A DNA stretch of 64,000 bases from Megachile rotundata (taxonomy: Eukaryota > Arthropoda > Insecta > Hymenoptera > Megachilidae), in the NCBI RefSeq assembly GCF_050947335.1, contig NW_027473316.1, forward strand, positions 434,001-498,000, in the 5' to 3' direction. The notes beneath the pieces were generated by a model. That model saw only the letters and a program-made list of their open reading frames with translations. It did not search any database and was not told where the DNA came from. Both the position numbers and the translations under genes were made by a program. Position 1 is the first letter of the stretch. Each line of letters opens with the position of its first letter. Shown piece by piece: positions 62,747 through 64,000 of this stretch.

Positions 62747-64000
62747 ATTGCGATTGTATGATTGTGATTGTATGATTGTGATTGTATGATAGTGATTGTA
62801 TGATAGTGATTGTATGATTGTGATTGTATGATTGTGATTGTATGATTGCGATTGTATGATTATGATTGTATGATTGTGATTGTATGATTGTGATTGTATG
62901 ATTGTGATTGTATGATTGTGATTGCATGATTGTGATTGTATGATTGTGATTGTATGATTGTGATTGTATGATTGTGATTGTGTGATAGTGATTGTATGAT
63001 TGTTTCTGTATGATTGTGATTGTATGATTGCGATTGTATGATCATGATTGTTTGATTGTGATTGTACGATTGTGATTGTGTGATTGTGATTGTGAGATTG
63101 TGATTGTATGATCGTGATTGTGAGATTGTGATTGTGAGATTGGGATTGTATGATTGTGATTGAATGATTGTGATTGTATGATAGTAATTGTATGATAGTG
63201 ATTGTATGATAGTGATTGTATGATTGTGATTGTATGATTGTGATTGTATGATTGCGATTGTATGATTATGATTGTATGATTGTGATTGTATGATTGTGAT
63301 TGTATGATTGTGATTGTATGATTGTGATTGCATGATTGTGATTGTATGATTGTGATTGTATGATTGTGATTGTATGATTGTGATTGTGTGATAGTGATTG
63401 TATGATTGTTTCTGTATGATTGTGATTGTATGATTGCGATTGTATGATTATGATTGTTTGATTGTGATTGTACGATTGTGATTGTGTGATTGTGATTGTG
63501 AGATTGTGATTGTATGATCGTGATTGTGAGATTGTGATTGTGAGATTGGGATTGTATGATTGTGATTGAATGATTGTGATTGTATGATAGTAATTGTATG
63601 ATTGTGATTGTATGATTGCGATTGTATGATTGTGATTGTATGATTGTGATTGTATGATTGTGATCGTATGATTGTGATTCTTTGATTGCGATTGTATGAT
63701 TGCGATTGTATGATTGTGATTGTATGATTGTGATTGTATGATTGTGGTTGTATGATTGTGATTCTTTCATTGCGATTGTATGATTGTGATTGTATGATTG
63801 TGATTGTATGATTGTGATTGTATGATTGTGATTGTATGATTGTGATTGTATGATTGTGATTGTATGATTGTGATTGTATGATTGTGATTGTATGATTGTG
63901 ATCGTATGATTGTGGTTGTATAATTAAGGTTGTATGATTGTTTCTGTATGATTGTGATTGTATGATTGTGATTGTATGATTGTGATTGTATGATTGTGAT

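Larger units (their letters stand above)
1..64000 (+). repeat. 14-bp satellite array spanning the whole window
   Basis: Every part of the window is built from ATTGTGATTGTATG or close variants, all in the same orientation. The unit itself looks like a 6-mer (ATTGTG) joined to an 8-mer (ATTGTATG) with the shared start ATTGT. The + strand consensus is A3 T7 G4 C0, so the two strands differ extremely in base content. Each unit carries TGA twice on the + strand, so no + frame stays open beyond about 42 bp. On the minus strand the consensus has no stop and no ATG. The repeat unit, orientation and lack of interruptions are seen directly. That it is a eukaryotic heterochromatic satellite is inferred from its length and HOR order. 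No transposon, gene or unique sequence was found, and both window edges lie inside the array. Confidence 0.98.
56501..64000 (+). repeat. Superunit B, copy 2 (runs to the window edge)
   Basis: Second copy of 48931-56330. Where I compared the copies, base variants agree, including rare ones: ATGGCGG at 56791, GTAGG near 62.25 kb, ATTCTTTTATTG near 61.80 kb and ATCATG near 63.04 kb. The only differences found are three single-unit changes in pure runs. ATTAAGG units are at 57267, 58485, 60171, 60549, 62579 and 63923. The match ends at about 63.9 kb, and the last 100 bp continue as ATTAAGG, TTTCTG and consensus units. Confidence 0.9.

Noticed and set aside
1..64000. Prion-like or metal-binding (His/Asn/Gln-rich) repeat protein family
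   Set aside because: The composition follows directly from the DNA repeat, and there is no non-repeat domain, signal peptide or gene structure.
1..64000. CRISPR array
   Set aside because: There are no unique spacers. The 14-mers are directly adjacent, too short for CRISPR repeats, and no cas genes are present.
1..64000. Telomeric repeat
   Set aside because: The unit is not a TTAGGG, TTTAGGG or similar G-run repeat and contains no GGG in its consensus. GGG appears only in the ATTGGGATCG variant.
1..64000. Confirmed centromere
   Set aside because: HOR order is suggestive, but sequence alone cannot show CENP-A binding. Subtelomeric or interstitial heterochromatin is equally possible.
1..64000. 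G-quadruplex or Z-DNA forming array
   Set aside because: There are no G-runs for quadruplexes. The longest alternating purine-pyrimidine stretch per unit is six bases (TGTATG), too short to claim Z-DNA.
1..64000. 42-bp period as helical phasing (four turns of 10.5 bp)
   Set aside because: The 42-bp period matters only for translation. DNA structure follows the 14-bp unit, and no A-tracts are present to make phased bends.
1..64000. Bacterial or viral origin
   Set aside because: No coding sequence of any kind is present in 64 kb, which is not compatible with a bacterial or viral genome segment of this length.
1..64000. Promoters, terminators, tRNA, rRNA or other RNA genes
   Set aside because: No non-repeat sequence is available to hold them, and the + strand is nearly free of C, so stable hairpins with G-C stems cannot form.

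Overview
The whole 64-kb window is one uninterrupted satellite (minisatellite-type) array. I see no gene, RNA gene, mobile element, CRISPR array or unique sequence in it. The building block is a 14-bp unit, ATTGTGATTGTATG on the + strand, repeated head-to-tail about 4,570 times. The unit has no C on this strand and is about 29% G+C. Neither edge of the window leaves the array, so the full array is longer than 64 kb. This scale and multi-level order point to a eukaryotic heterochromatic satellite (pericentromeric, subtelomeric or similar) from a long-read assembly. The species cannot be named from the sequence. Long open frames exist on the minus strand, but they are a by-product of the repeat: the consensus has no stop and no ATG in any minus-strand frame. 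They should not be annotated as genes.

The array is not monotonous. Variant 14-mers (for example ATTGCGATTGTATG, ATTGTGATCGTATG, ATTGTGATTCTTTC, ATTAAGGTTGTATG, ATTGTTTCTGTATG, ATAGTAATTGTATG) recur in fixed order and form higher-order repeats (HORs). One program is a block of about 40 units (example 57981-58540). A second program is marked by GTAGTAATTTTATG, then a long pure run, then ATTGGGATCGTATG. These are combined and reduplicated into tandem or near-tandem blocks with offsets of 280, 882, 1246, 1344, 1666, 1722-1862, 1792, 2198-2226, 3010-3066, 3402, 3640 and 7994-8050 bp, all multiples of 14. Above that are superunits of about 7.2 kb and 7.5 kb.

Layout: 1-16.4 kb holds two tandem copies of a 7.2-kb superunit (the second with a 966-bp insertion), then partial copies. 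16.4-29.4 kb is a mosaic of HOR blocks, including a 1.72-1.86 kb tandem repeat at 21.7-25.3 kb. 29.4-36.5 kb holds 2.2-kb, 1.8-kb and 1.25-kb repeats. 36.5-41.4 kb holds an 882-bp tandem duplication and a 280-bp tandem HOR. 41.4-48.9 kb holds 3.0-kb and 3.4-kb duplications. 48.9-64.0 kb is a near-perfect tandem duplication of about 7.54 kb. Its copies differ, where I compared them, only by three gains or losses of exactly one 14-bp unit in pure runs.

At the checkpoints I tested across 64 kb, the 14-bp register is broken only seven times, reducible to three ancestral events: a 13-bp unit (three copies), a 15-bp unit (two copies) and a 20-bp unit (two copies). Copy number therefore seems to change almost only by whole units. 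All boundaries and offsets come from reading by eye; where a boundary lies in a pure run it is approximate to about 100-200 bp.
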